DNA of 64,000 nucleotides from Lolium rigidum (taxonomy: Eukaryota > Streptophyta > Magnoliopsida > Poales > Poaceae): positions 33,660,256 through 33,724,255 of the forward strand of contig NC_061508.1 in NCBI RefSeq assembly GCF_022539505.1, in the 5' to 3' direction. A program made the position numbers and the translations under genes. The notes under the pieces were generated by a model. It made no database searches. It saw only the letters and a list, made by a program, of their open reading frames with translations, and had not been told where the DNA came from. This document shows, in pieces, positions 45,183-58,225 of the stretch (its first letter is position 1; each line of letters begins with the position of its first letter).

Positions 45183-47435
45183 CTAAGATTTAGAAAAGAA
45201 GGCAGGGTACTCAGATCGGAGACGATCTTCTCGTTCCCAGGTTGCTTCTGACTCAGAGTGATGAGACCACTGAACTTTCAGGAATTTGATGGTTTGATGC
45301 CGAGTTTTACGCTCAGCTTCATCAAGGATATAGATAGGATACTCTCGATAGGTCAGATCCTCTTGGAGATCAAGTGTCTCGTGATCAACACCACGGATGG
45401 GATCTTGGAAGCAACGTTTGAGTTGGGAGACATGGAAGACGTCATGAACTTCAGGAAAAGTTGGAGGAAGTTCCAACTTGTAGGCAAGTGCACCTCGTTT
45501 AGCAAGGATGCGGAAATGACCAACATAGCGAGGAGCTAGTTTGCCTTTTATACCGAAACGATGGACACCTCTTAAAGGAGTGACTCGAAGATAAGCTTGC
45601 TCGCCAACTTCATAGCGAACTTCTTGATGATGACGATCATAATTACTCTTTTGACGAGACTGAGCAGCTTTCAAACGTTCTCGGATAATGCCAACTTGAT
45701 CTTCTGCTTCCTTGATCATGTCCGGTCCAAAGAAATGTCTTTCACCGGTTTCTGACCAATTCGAGAGGGTTCGACATTTCCGTCCATAAAGAGCTTCAAA
45801 AGGTGCCATTCCCAGGCTAGATTGGAAACTGTTGTTATAGGAGAATTCAGCAAATGGAAGGCACTTTTCCCAATTCTTGCCAAAGGATATAACACAGGCT
45901 CTGAGCATGTCTTCAAGGATTTGATTCACCCTCTTGGTTTGTCCACCAGTTTGAGGATGATAAGCGGTGCTAAAGGAAAGATTTGTTCCCATGGATTTTT
46001 GAAGGCTTTCCCAGAATTTTGAAGTAAACAAGCTTCCACGATCAGAGATGATCTTCTTCGGAACACCATGGAGAGAGACTATCCGGGATATGTAGAGATC
46101 CGCTAGTTGACTAGCACGAATACTTTCCCGAACAGGAAGGAAGTGAGCAACCTTGGATAGACGATCCACCACTACCCATATGGAATCATTTCCCTTTGGA
46201 GTTTTGGGAAGTCCGGTAATGAAATCCATGCCAATTTCATCCCACTTCCATTCAGGAGTAGATAGAGGTTGAAGAGTACCAGCTGGTCTTTGATGCTCAG
46301 CTTTCACACGACGACAAACGTCGCATTCAGCTACAAAGCGAGCGATTTCTCCTTTCATTCGGGTCCACCAGAACCTTTGGCGAAGATCATGATACATCTT
46401 TGTACTTCCAGGATGAATAGATAGAGGAGACTCATGAGCTTCTCGGAGGATCAGCTCTCTCAGACTCTTTTTCTTCGGCACCACCAAGCGGTTACCAAAG
46501 TAGACAACACCTTGATCATTGACGGAGAAACATTTAGCGTCTCCGCTAGCAATGTTCTCTTTTATCTTAGTGATTCCCAAATCACGCTTCTGAGCGGCTT
46601 TGATCTGGTCTTCGAGAGAGGGTTTCACCTCTAAGTTAGCAAGGTACCCCTGAGGAACAACTTCAAGATTGACTCGTGCAAATTCCTCATGGAGGGCAGG
46701 TTGATATTGCTTGAGCTTGAGATTGTTGCAATATGACCGACTTAGCGCGTCAGCAACGACGTTGGCCTTGCTGGGCTGATAGTTAAGACCCAAATCATAG
46801 TCTTTGATGAGTTCCAACCATCTTGTCTGCCTGAGATTCAGATCCGGTTGGGTAAAGAGATACTTCAGGCTTTGATGATCCGAGTACAACTCGCAACGAT
46901 TACCGTAAAGGTAGGGTCGCCATTGCTTAATAGCATGGACCACAGCTGCAAGCTCTAGATCATGAGTTGGATAATTGAGCTCATGTGGCTTCAACTGTCG
47001 AGAGGCATAAGCCACTACATGGCCATCTTGCATCAACACACATCCGAGCCCTTGAAGAGATGCATCACAGAAGATGACAAAGTCTTTGCTTGTGTCTGGA
47101 AGGACAAGTACCGGAGCGGTAGTCAGCTTTATTTTCAGTGTCTGAAAACTTTCTTCAACCTTTTCTGACCACTCGAACTTCTTATCTTTCTTAAGAAGAT
47201 CAGTCATTGGTTTGGCAATCTTGGAGAAATTCTCGATGTATCGACGGTAATAACCCGCCAATCCAAGAAAACTCCGAATTTCTTTGGCTGACTTAGGAGT
47301 CTTCCAGTCAAGAAACGGATTGAACTTTATCTGGAATGACTGCAACACCTTTTGCAGAGACCACATGGCCAACAAAGATGAGCTCATGTAACCAGAACTC
47401 ACATTTAGAGAACTTGGCATAGAGACGATGTTCAC
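45183..47435 (-). pseudogene. Tekay pol C-terminal part: RT end, RNase H, integrase, chromodomain
   Basis: An open frame of 750 codons; the real product begins near 47320, where a one-base insertion in a T run separates it from upstream pol. In order: [20 protein letters not shown] (RT connection), [18 protein letters not shown] (RNase H), [18 protein letters not shown] with [12 protein letters not shown] (zinc region), [33 protein letters not shown] and the third catalytic region [17 protein letters not shown]. In that last region the usual acidic DGQTE context reads GGQTK, so activity is doubtful, although an E follows in the helix. The C-terminus [12 protein letters not shown] and [20 protein letters not shown]...EATWERED is a group II chromodomain. 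Full length to the stop. Confidence 0.92.
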
Positions 47436-48588
47436 GAAGTTTGGTCAGCACCAAACGTAAGTGTTCAGTGTGTTCTTCTTCGGTTTTGGAGTAAACCAGA
47501 ATATCATCGATGTAGATAATGACGAATTTGTCAAGATACTCCATAAACACTGAGTTCATGAGCCTCATAAAAGTGGCTGGAGCATTAGTGAGGCCAAAGG
47601 ACATGACGGTGTACTCGTAAAGACCATAACGAGTCATGAACGCTATTTTTGGAATGTCCTCCGTTCGGATTTTGATTTGATGGTAGCCTGATCTCAAATC
47701 CATTTTGGAAAAGACTGTGGCACCACTCAATTGATCGAAAAGATCATTGATTCGAGGTAGAGGATACTTGTTCTTGATGGTTACTGCGTTGAGCGGCCGG
47801 TAATCGACAACCAGACGCGGAACATTGGTATCCCTCTTCTTGACAAAGAGTGCGGGACATCCCCAAGATGAAGTACTAGGTTGGATGTATCTTTTCCCTT
47901 CCAACTCTTCTAACTGCTTCTTCAGTTCAACCAACTCTTCTCGAGGCATACGATAAGGACGTCGAGATACAGGAGCAGTTCCAGGAACCAGCTCGATGAC
48001 AAACTCCACACTTCGATCAGGTGGCATGCCAGGTAATTCTTCCGGAAAGACATCAGGGAAGTCACAAACCACCGGAACATCAGAAATTTCAAGCGGAGGT
48101 AAGACGTCAAGGGCATACAACTCAGCATCAGGAATATGTACTGCTGATGGAGGTTTTGCGGACGGAGACCAATACAGAATGGAGCTTCCGGAAAGATCGG
48201 TCAGAGTAAGAGACTTGGCTACACAATCAATGACAGCTTGATATTTAGCTAGCCAATCCATGCCCAAGATGATATCAATGTCGGTTGACTTGAGGGCAAT
48301 GAGGGGAATCGGAAAAAGAAGATATCCAATCTCGATTTTGTTCCCACGACTGACCATAGCGGTATACCAACTAGAACCAGGCGAATGAACCATAAGAGGG
48401 GTAGACATAACTTCAAAAGGAATCTCATGCAACTGAGCAAACTCTTGGGATATGAATGAATGCGATGCTCCAGAATCAAACAGAACTGTAGCTATAATGG
48501 AGTTGATTCGAAGCGTACCCATTATGACGCTTGGATCTGCTTCAGCTTCTTCGACAGGTGACATGGGTCGGACGACCATGACCAGCAA
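47308..48588 (-). pseudogene. Tekay protease and reverse transcriptase
   Basis: 426-codon frame. Aspartic protease: [14 protein letters not shown] (about residues 34-47) and [11 protein letters not shown]. Reverse transcriptase: [64 protein letters not shown] and catalytic [14 protein letters not shown]. These catalytic residues are intact. It ends prematurely at 47308 by the frameshift noted above, and is offset by one base from gag (overlap 48542-48588). Confidence 0.92.
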
Positions 48589-49627
48589 TCTGGAGGCTTG
48601 GTAAACTTCTTTGGTGGTGGAGCACCACGAACGAAGTATTGTGGGGGCACTCTTTCATGTAGTGACCAGGTTGACCACAAGTGAAGCACGCACCACTGCC
48701 TGGAGTACCCATAGCGGGACGATAGTTTGTTCCGCCGGCATTGTTTGGAGCTTGTGGGCGAGGAGCATAACCAGAGGACTTTGGTGCATTAGGAGCACGA
48801 GGCACAACACTGTATGGAATGAAAACACGACGGCGCTGATTGCCTAATCCAGAGGACTGAGAATTATCTCGAGGACGCTTGCGAGTTTCCTCATAGTCCG
48901 CCTTTCCTCTTTCTGCCTTCATAGCCTTGTTGACAAGGTCTTGGCAGGTTGGGAAGTCCAAGAGATGAAGATCTCGACGAAATTCAGGATCCAGTCCCTT
49001 GCGGAACAAGGCTTGCTTCTTGGCATCAGTGGAAGTTTCTTCAGGAGCATAGCAGGCAAGACGATAGAAGTGACCCTGGTAGTCACAGATAGAACCACTG
49101 CCCTGCGTCAGCTTCAGAAACTCTTCTCTTTTCTCATCCATCAGATCCTCTGGAATATGATATGCACGGAAGGTAGCTTTGAACTCTGGCCAAGTTACGA
49201 CATGACCGGCAGGCTGCATCAAAAGGAAATTTTCCCACCATGAACCAGCAGCTCCTTCAAGATGGTAGGTGGCAAAGTTCACCCAATCTGCTTGAGCATC
49301 GTGGGAAACCTCAAGCTTGCGCTCGATGGTGCGGAGCTAGTAGTCAGCATCAAGTGGCTCAGTGGAATAACTGAACACTGGTGGGGTGAGGCGGATGAAG
49401 CTTCGGATCCCCACTTGTTCCTCATGACACTGAGCTGTGTTCCGCTCAATCCTTTCAAGGAGCCTTATGTTGTCAGCACGATTGGCTTCGTACATGGCCA
49501 TAAGTTGGACCATAGAAGGAGTTGGAGGAAGTTCAACATTCTCCTCATGACCATCTCCACGGCCATTTCCACGGCCATGAACACGGCCACGACCATGGCC
49601 AGCAACACTTCTAGTACCGCCTGACAT
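48542..49627 (-). pseudogene. Tekay gag with zinc knuckle, one in-frame stop
   Basis: Capsid/nucleocapsid protein that packages element RNA. Likely start at 49627 (MSGGTRSVAGHGRGRVHGRG), right after a CAG following a pyrimidine run. The frame is stopped by TAG at 49337-49339, where a Trp codon would need one G-to-A change (C-to-T on plus). It then continues in the same frame through NFATYHLEGAAGSWWENFLL and YQGHFYRLACYAPEE to the knuckle [17 protein letters not shown] near 48690. It ends at 48542 after a shift into the pol frame. Confidence 0.88.
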
Positions 49628-50196
49628 CCTGAGGAGAAAACAAAAACCATGAGACACAGATTCACCGGAAGGATTCAACTGAAGGATAGCATGTACGGAA
49701 TGCAATGAGCATGCTAAAGGACAAGACATGTGATATGAAGATATATCATCGTATCGATCATAGTAGTTAGACAAGCATACAAAATGTACACACTACTAAC
49801 CGACTCACAAACCATGAAGATGGAATGCAAAGATAACATACCATCACCATGTCGCATAAAGACCAACAATTGGATGCTAAGCACCCGAAGCAAGAATAAA
49901 GGGACAATGCTTCAGATGAACTGAGGCATTCTGGAAACTCTGAGACAAGCAACCAAATACGGAGTACTGGAGAAAATAACCCAAACCCGTGTATCCTAAA
50001 GATTTGAATTGATAGGAAAGAAAAGAAACCTTTTTCCAATCAAAACCAGATAAGATGACTCAGCATTAGAGTGACACCAGGTAAGGAGTAAAAAGAATCC
50101 TATTCAGAGTTTTGCAAGTAAACTTTAGCTTTCAAATAGTTTTCGCAACAACTAGACTCAACATCGACCAGTGAACAAGGGTTTCCTACATGCAGT
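49628..50196 (-). other. Untranslated leader of the Tekay element
   Basis: Between primer site and gag start. No supported frame or repeat. Confidence 0.6.
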
Positions 50197-50211
50197 CCTG
50201 TTCTGATACCA
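50197..50211 (-). other. Primer-binding site for initiator tRNA-Met
   Basis: Minus-strand TGGTATCAGAACAGG, the classical tRNA-iMet primer site (TGGTATCAGAGC) with a small mismatch, 5 bp from the LTR edge. Confidence 0.85.
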
Positions 50212-50216
50212 AAACC

Positions 50217-53143
50217 TGTGGCACCCCCGGGATCAGGGTTAGACAAATACCAGATCTTCGTCTGACATAAGCCTAACCTCGAGCTCGGAAGACTACAGTG
50301 AGAGAATCGGTAACGCAACAGTGACTCTACGACTCAAAAGAATATATTACAACTCTTAACAGAGTAAGATCCAAATTATTACACGCAGAGGTCACTGACC
50401 CAACATTCAACAAGCAACGGAAGCAAATTATGTTATTCTAAATAACAAGATAGCCAAGGGCTTAAGAAGCCATAACATAAAGCGACGTCCCAGCCCATAA
50501 GTCGCAGGCTGCTGCTCGGGAACTCCAAACTAACCATCGATGTTAACGTAGAAACCACCTTCGGCTATAGCGACTTCATCTGAAACAAAAGCATGCAAAG
50601 CTGAGTACAGGGACTCAGCAAGACTTAGTACAACCTTTTAGCAAAGCGGGTATGCGGGCTTTCTGTAGATCTTCTTTTGCGTAAAGCCAGCTTTTCCTTT
50701 GTAAGATGAGAGAGAAGAGAAGTTCGACTACTCGGAACCTTTGAAAGGGGATAAGAGAGCGACATCTCTATCTCTAATGCTCATCATATTGTAACCACCA
50801 ATCTTCATCATCTCGAACCACTATCCTCGGATCACCCCTCAACACCCGGAGAAGGTGTCCGTAAACACACATTGGTTGCCAAGTTTTACGATTAGGTTCA
50901 TGTTCTCTATGATCTCCACGTCCGTTCCCAAGTCGTCCGTAACCGTGGACACGGCTTTTCGAAAAGATTCATAACCCTGCAGGGGTGCACAACTTTACCC
51001 ACACGCGCCAACCGACTCTTAATGCCAATATATATTAGCTCTCTTCCTTGGAGAGCCGACAGAGTGTGGTCGACCACGACCTTTACCTTGCTGTCGCCGA
51101 GACCATGAGTCACGTGCTAAGGATTGTTCCGCCGTAACGGGTCAAGTCCCGAAGTCGGTCCTTAACGATGTGTACTGAGGTGGGTTTCCCCAGAGGCCGC
51201 AACCCCCGACCACCACGACCACGCTTACCGCTCGTTATGTACCTTTAACCCCCAAGCAAAATGCAATGCATATGCCAGGTAACGCGCAAACTATGTGACT
51301 CATGGAATCTACTAGGCAAGTTAGTGAGTCGAGAGGGTACCATAAGAGGGCCTCGTGTGGTTGTATGCTCGGTCTTGGTTCAAGAGGCGAGAACTCGGTT
51401 CCTAGGGTCGGCAGAAACGAAACAACCCATCACATCCCAATGTGGCCTCTCGTCTGAGCCTTTAATCATGTTTATTATCATCTCTACACTTACCACGTCA
51501 AGCTGTCATGCTAGATTCATTTCATTGTAAGGCTCCAGTCCGAAGACCGGAGTGGTAGCGTAACAAACTAAGCATGGCTAAGCATAAAGAGATAAAGGCT
51601 CTCGCGACGCACACATGCCAAACCTAGTTATGCTAGGAGCAGTGGATCAGGGTATCGAGGCTACAAAGGTCGGACATGCAACGGATAGGGTAACTCTATC
51701 TATCGATAAAAGACAGTTGAATCATATGCGATATGTAGGAACCACAGATAAAAGCATTTCGAAATCATAGATGAACCAGGTTAGGGCTTGCCTTGTCCCT
51801 CAGCAGATGGGTACTGTTCTTCGGTGGCGTTGACGTCGGACTCCGGCTCAGATCCTAGCGCGAAGAACCAAACACCGGAAAGAGGAACATACAATCACGA
51901 CATGGCATAATGCAATGCGCATACAATATGAATGATATGTCATGTTAAAGCGATTCGGAAAACCCTAATTGCATCGTCAGATTAAAGGGGTTCCGGCACC
52001 GGATACCGCCATATGAGAGGGGTGTATTAGGGTTTTCTACTAAGCTCCACATTTAATGGTTCAATCATGTATGAAACATGTATAGGTAAATAGGAAATGT
52101 TTTTCTGATCGAATTGATATATAATTTTGCATTTTTCTGAATTAATATGAATTATTTAACAATTACTGAAAAATAGACAGAAAATAAAAAGGGAAATATG
52201 ATGTCACGCTGACGTCAGCATGACGTCAGCGCGGCCATGAGCACACTGGGAGCTCGGGCGGAGCTGCAATCGGCCGAATTGGCCCGCGATTGAGGGCACG
52301 CGAGGGGGGGGGAAAGGTGCGGGGCGACGCGGGCGACCATCTGGCGGTGGCGCCGCCCACCAATGGTCGCCGGAGCGACCACGACGGCGATGGCCGGCGG
52401 CCGAGCTTGCAGGTCCTCGTCGACCGGCCGCTACAGAGGCGAAGAGAGGGCGAGGAGGGGCGCGCTGGAAGCAGCAGCTCACCGTGAGCGTCGTGGAAGG
52501 GTCAGCGGGGCCGAGGGAGACCGGAAACGGCGAGAACGACGGCGACCGGCGGCGGACAGGGAGGCGTCGATTGGCGCGATTCGGGGCTTCCCTGCTTGCG
52601 CCGATCAGTGGAGGAGGACGACGGCGTCGGGGCGGACCTCCTGGCGGTGGCGGCTGTGATCGGGGGAGCTCGGAACGGCGGCGAGGTGCGTCGGCCGGCC
52701 CTAGGGTTTGGTCGGGCGCTCACAGAGAGAGGGAAAGGGGAGCGCGCGAGGGTGGGGAGAGGATGAGGATGAGGGAGAGGAGTGAGGGCGCAGGACATCT
52801 CCTGGCCAGGGGCGGCGACGAGCAGGAGGTGGCATCGGCGAGCACACAGGTGCTGCCACGCACCTGCTTGAGGTAGAAGACAAGGGCGGATTTTCCCATA
52901 ACCCCCTAGGGTTTGACGAATTTTCTGAAAATTAAAAACAGGGCAGGATTTGGGGATTATTTGGGGTATTTTGACCCAAATTTCAAGGGGGTTTTGGCAC
53001 AAAATTTTGTTAGAGCAAAACTACAACATCGGCAACAATGTTGCAAACCTTTTTAGTGCAAAATTTCTCAGATAAGTGCAGATGCATGCATGCTTATGAA
53101 CAAACCAGCAACATTTATTTAACTAACAAGTTGGTCTGTTACA
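50217..53143 (-). repeat. 5' LTR of the Tekay element (2927 bp)
   Basis: Edges TGTGGCACCC...CTGTTACA. The minus strand starts TGTAACAG. Few differences from the 3' LTR by eye, implying a fairly recent insertion. TGACGTCA pair at 52210-52228. Confidence 0.9.
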
Positions 53144-53148
53144 TTTGC

Positions 53149-53760
53149 CTTATGGCATTTTAGCGTCAGTGTTATGTATGTGTGTTTCACCATTAAAATT
53201 TATAATAACTTATCCATCGTACATGGAGTAATGTCATAATTTGAACAACTCATTGTTTTTATTTGACCAGAGCAAAATAACAATTATTAAGTTCTTTATT
53301 ATAAATTCTAAGGGCTAGATAGAATGCCAACGACGAACATAATAACACTTTATTTTTGTTCCAGACGTGCATTCCTACCATATTCCTTATCAGTCACTTA
53401 GGCCATCTTATTCTTGTATTGCGTTGTACTGTATGATATCTCATACCAACCAATCTGGTACAAATACCCAAGAACTTCATTATGTGACCAAACAAGGAAT
53501 ATATCCATAACATGTATATCATTTATATACATCTGAGCTAGACCTTCTAGTCTTTTCTTTCTTTTTGGCAAAATATCTTTTGTAGTTTCTCTTTTAGCTT
53601 TCCTCATTCTCAGAAAATATTTCACCTTCAATAACCTCTAGGTTTGTTGGTCAAATACCAATAACCTTGAGGTTCTTACTTTAAAGTTGACAAGTGTTTC
53701 AGATTTCACTATTAGTAACTTTGTAATATGATGAACAATTTCACTCATAATTTTATCCAT
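53149..53760 (-). pseudogene. Decayed Copia gag/protease region (continuation)
   Basis: Continues the Copia element on the far side of the Tekay insertion. The minus frame 53398-53631 reads KKRLEGLAQMYINDIHVMDIFL, resembling the spacer before the Copia protease (...YDIHVIDVFL in related elements). The right boundary is uncertain. Confidence 0.5.
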
Positions 53761-54036
53761 CATATCATGACGACCTTTCCGAGACCATGTCTGTACATGC
53801 TAGGCTCGTAAAATTTAACCTCAGTATTTGTATGTGCAAATCTGGCTTGCACCCGTTGTATGCACATGTAGAATCTATATCTTAGTATTCGAAACGACGA
53901 GTCTTTAGCAACGGTGCATACTAAGGACGATCACTTCATGGATATGCGAATATCTTTAGTGCCCCAATAGTTGGAGGATTGGGACGCCTTGCGTCTTCAA
54001 CCTTCGTACATTCCCATAAAACTTATGAGTTTATGT
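53761..54036. other. Unassigned stretch, possibly leader of element F2
   Basis: No frame. It is continuous with 62200 onward once element E is removed, because E duplicates AGCCT exactly at this junction. Confidence 0.4.
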
Positions 54037-54041
54037 AGCCT

Positions 54042-55635
54042 TGATGCGTGTGGTTGACACGTCCGTTGGGAACCCCAAGAGGAAGGTGTGATGCGCACAG
54101 CGGCAAGTTTCCCTCAGTTAGAAACCAAGGTTTAATCGAACCAGTAGGAGTCAAGAAGCACGTTGAAGGTTGATGGCGGCGGGATGTAGTGCGGCGCAAC
54201 ACCGGAGATTCCGGCGCCAACGTGGAACCTGCACAACACAACCAAAGTACTTTGCCCCAACGAAAAGTGAGGTTGTCAATCTCACCGGCTTGCTGTAACA
54301 AAGGATTAACCGTATTGTGTGGAAGATGATTGTTTGCAGAGAAAATAGTAAAACAAGTATTGCAGCAGATTTGTATTTCAGTATTAAAAGAATGGACCGG
54401 GGTCCACAGTTCACTAGAGGTGTCTCTCCCATAAGATAAAAGCATGTTGGGTGAACAAATTACGGTCGGGCAATTGACAAATAGAGAGGGCATAACAATG
54501 CACATACATGACATGATAAGTATAGTGAGATTTAATTGGGCATTACGACAAAGTACATAGACCGCCATCCAACCGCATCTATGCCTAAAAAGTCCACCTT
54601 CAGGTTATCATCCGAACCCCTCCAGCATTAAGTTGCAAAGCAACGGACAATTGCATTAAGTATGGTGCGTAATGTAATCAACAACTACATCCTCGGACAT
54701 AGCGCCAATGTTTTATCCCTAGTGGCAACAGCACAACACAACCTTAGAACTTTCTCGTCATCGTCCCTGGTGTCAATGCGGCATGAACCCACTATCGAGC
54801 ATAAATACTCCCTCTTGGAGTTAAAAGTAAAAACTTGGCCGGAGCCTCTACTAGAAACGGAGAGCATGCAAGATCATAAACAACACATGTGTAATAACTT
54901 GATAATTAACATGGCATGGTATTCTCTATCCATCGGATCCCGACAAACACAACATATAGTATTACAGATAGATGATCTTGATCATGTTAGGCAGCTCACA
55001 AGATCCAACAATGAAGCACAATGAGGAGAAGACAACCATCTAGCTACCGCTATGGACCCATAGTCCAGGGGTGAACTACTCACTCATCACTCCGGAGGCG
55101 ACCATGGCGGTGTAGAGTCCTCCGGGAGATGAATCCCCTCTCCGGCAGGGTGCCGGAGGAGATCTCCGTAATCCCCCGAGATGGGATCGGCGGCGGCGGC
55201 GTCTCGCGAAGGTTTTCACGTATCGTGGTTTTTCGCATCGGGGTTTCGCGACGGAGGCTTTAAGTAGGCGGAAGGGCAGAGTCGGGGGCCGGACGAGGGG
55301 CCACACCATAGGGCGGCGCGGGCCCCCTCGGGCCGCGCCGCCTTGTGGTGTCGCCACCTCGTGGCCCCACTTCGTGTGTTCTTCGGTCTTCCGGAAGCTC
55401 CGTGGAAAAATAGGCCCCCGGGTCTTCGTTTCGTCCAATTCCGAGAATATTTCGTTACTAGGATTTCTGAAACCAAAAACATCGAAAAACAGGAACTCGG
55501 CACTTCGGCATCTTGTTAATAGGTTAGTTCCGAGAAAATGCACGAATATGACATAAAGTGTGCATAAAACATGTAGGTATCATCAATAATATGGCATAGA
55601 ACATAAGAAATTATCGATACGTCGGAGACGTATCA
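54042..55635 (-). repeat. 3' LTR of element E (1594 bp)
   Basis: Plus edges TGATGCGTGTGGTTGACACG and ...GGAGACGTATCA. Carries CTCG at 55496-55499 and CGAG at 55531-55534 where the 5' LTR has CTG and CAG. Confidence 0.92.
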
Positions 55636-58200
55636 AGCATCCCCAAGCTTAGTTCTGCTCGTCCCGAGCAGGTAAAACGATAACAAAGATAATTTCTGAA
55701 GTGATATGCCATCATAACCTTGATCATACTATTTGTAAACATATGTAGTGGATGCAGCGATCAAAACAATGGTAATGACATGAGTAAACAAGTGAATCAT
55801 ATAGCAAAGACTTTTCATGAATAGTACTTCAAGACAAGTATTAATAAGTCTTGCATAAGAGTTAACTCATAAAGCAATAAATCAAAGTAAAGGTATTGAA
55901 GCAACACAAAGGAAGATTAAGTTTCAGCGGTTGCTTTCAACTTGTAACATGTATATCTCATGGATAATTGTCAACATAGAGCAATATAACAAGTACAATA
56001 TGCAAGTATGTAGGAATCAATGCACAGTTCACACAAGTGTTTGCTTCTTGAGGTGGAGAGAGATAGCTGAACTGACTCAACATAAAAATAAAGAGAATGA
56101 TCCTTCAAAGAGGAAAGCATCGATTGCTATATTTGTGCTAGAGCTTTTATTTTGAAAACATGAAACAATTTTGTCAACGGTAGTAATAAAGCATATGAGT
56201 TATGTACATTATATCTTACAAGTTGCAAGTCTCATGCATAGTATACTAATAGTGCCCGCACCTTGTCCTAATTAACTTGGACTACCTGGATCTTTGCAAT
56301 GCACATGTTTTGACCAAGTGTCACAATGGGGTACCTCCATGCCGCCCGTACAAAGGTCTAAGGAGAAAGCTCGCATTTGGATTCCTCGCTTTTGATTATT
56401 CTCAACTTAGACATCCATACCGGGACAACATGGACAACGAGATAATGGACTCCTCTTTAATGCATAAGCATGTGGCAACAATTATTATTCTCATATGAGA
56501 TTGAGGATATATGTCCAAACTGAAACTTCCACCATGAATCATGGCTTTAGTTAGCGGCCCAAAGTTCTTCTCTAACAATATGCATGCTCCAACCATGAAG
56601 GTGGTAGATCTCTCTTACTTCGGACAAGACGGACATGCATAGCAACTCACATGATATCCAACAAAGAATAGTTGATGGCGTCCCCGAGAAAACATGGTTA
56701 TCGCACAACAAGCAACTTAATAAGAGATAAAGTGCATAAGTACATATTCAATACTACAATAGTTTTTAAGCTATTTGTCCCATGAGCTATATATTGCAAA
56801 GGTGAATGATGGAATTTTAAAGGTAGCACTCAAGCAATTTACTTTGGAATGGCGGATAAATACCATGTAGTAGGTAGGTATGGTGGACACAAATGGCATA
56901 GTGGTTGGCTCAAGTATTTGGGATGCATGAGAAGTATTCCCTCTCGATACAAGGTTTAGGCTAGCAAGGTTATTTGAAACAAACACAAGGATGAACGGTA
57001 CAACAAAACTCACATAAAAGACATATGGTAAACATTATAAGACTCCATACCATCTTCCTTGTTGTTCAAAACTCAATACTAGATGTTATCTAGACTCTAG
57101 AGAAACCAAATATGCAAACCAAATTAGCAAGCTTTGAGTATTTCTTCATTAATGGGTGCAAAGTATATGATGCAAGAGCTTAAACATGAGCACAACAATT
57201 GCCAAGTATCAAATTATCCAAGACATTTTAGAGTTACTACATGTATCATTTTCCAATTCCAACCATATAACAATTTAACGAAGAAGAAACTTCGCCATGA
57301 ATACTATGAGTAGAGCCTAAGGACATATTTTTCCATATGCTACAGCGGAGCGTGTCTCTCTCCCATAAAGTGAATGCTAGGATCCATTTTATTCAAACAA
57401 AACAAAAAACAAAAACAAACCGACGCTCCAAGCAAAGTGCATAAGATGTGACGGAATAAAAATATAGTTTCGGGGGAGGAACCTGATAATGTTGTCGATG
57501 AAGAAGGGGATGCCTTGGGCATCCCCAAGCTTAGACGCTTGAGTCTTCTTAATATATGCAGGGGTGAACCACCGGGGCATCCCCAAGCTTAGAGCTTTCA
57601 CTCTCCTTGATCATATTGCATCATACTCCTCTCTTGACCCTTGAAAACTTCCTCCACACCAAACTCGAAACAACTCATTAGAGGGTTAGTGCATAATAAA
57701 AATTAACATGTTCAGAGGTGACACAATCATTCTTAACACTTCTGGACATTGCATAAAGCTACTTGGACATTAGTGGATCAAAGAAATTCATCCAACATAG
57801 CAAAAGAGGCAATGCGAAATAAAAGACAGAATCTGTCAAAACAGAACAGTCCGTAAAGATGGATTTTATTAGGCCACCAGACTTGCTCAAACGAAAATGC
57901 TCAAATTGAATGAAAGTTGCGTACATATCTGAGGATCATGCTCGTAAATTGGCGTAATTTTCTGAGCTACCTACAGGGAGATAGACCCAGATTCGTGACA
58001 GCAAAGAAATCTGGAACTACGCAGTAATCCAAATCTAGTACTTACTTTTCTATCAAAGACTTTACTTGGCACAACAAAACATAAAACTAAGATAAGGAAA
58101 GGTTGCTACAGTAGTAAACAACTTCCAAGACACAAATATAAAACAAAAATACTGGAGTAAAAACATGGGTTGTCTCCCATAAGCGCTTTTCTTTAACGCC
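55636..58200 (-). other. Noncoding half of element E
   Basis: It starts with the polypurine tract (agcatccccaagctt at 55636-55650). Perfect hairpin at 57506-57526 flanked by two PPT words (57527 region and 57585 region). Contains the 80-aa chance frame at 56771-57013, which differs from that of A1 at only three residues. No supported gene. Confidence 0.75.
57506..57526 (-). repeat. Perfect 9-bp stem hairpin
   Basis: ggggatgccttgggcatcccc: 9-bp arms with a 3-base loop. Copies at 6602-6622 (one mismatch), 15209-15228 (one base short) and 35811-35831 (perfect). Confidence 0.8.
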
Positions 58201-58225
58201 TTTCGCCTAGGCGCGAAAGTGTATC

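Larger units (their letters stand above)
42261..53143 (-). mobile_element. Tekay-type chromovirus, structurally complete
   Basis: Two LTRs, tRNA-iMet primer site, gag, protease, reverse transcriptase, RNase H, integrase with chromodomain, and polypurine tract, all on the minus strand in Gypsy order. A perfect 5-bp duplication TTTGC flanks it (42256-42260 and 53144-53148), inside a Copia gag-pol. One stop and two frameshifts break gag-pol. Tekay/Del chromoviruses target heterochromatin through the chromodomain. Confidence 0.92.
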
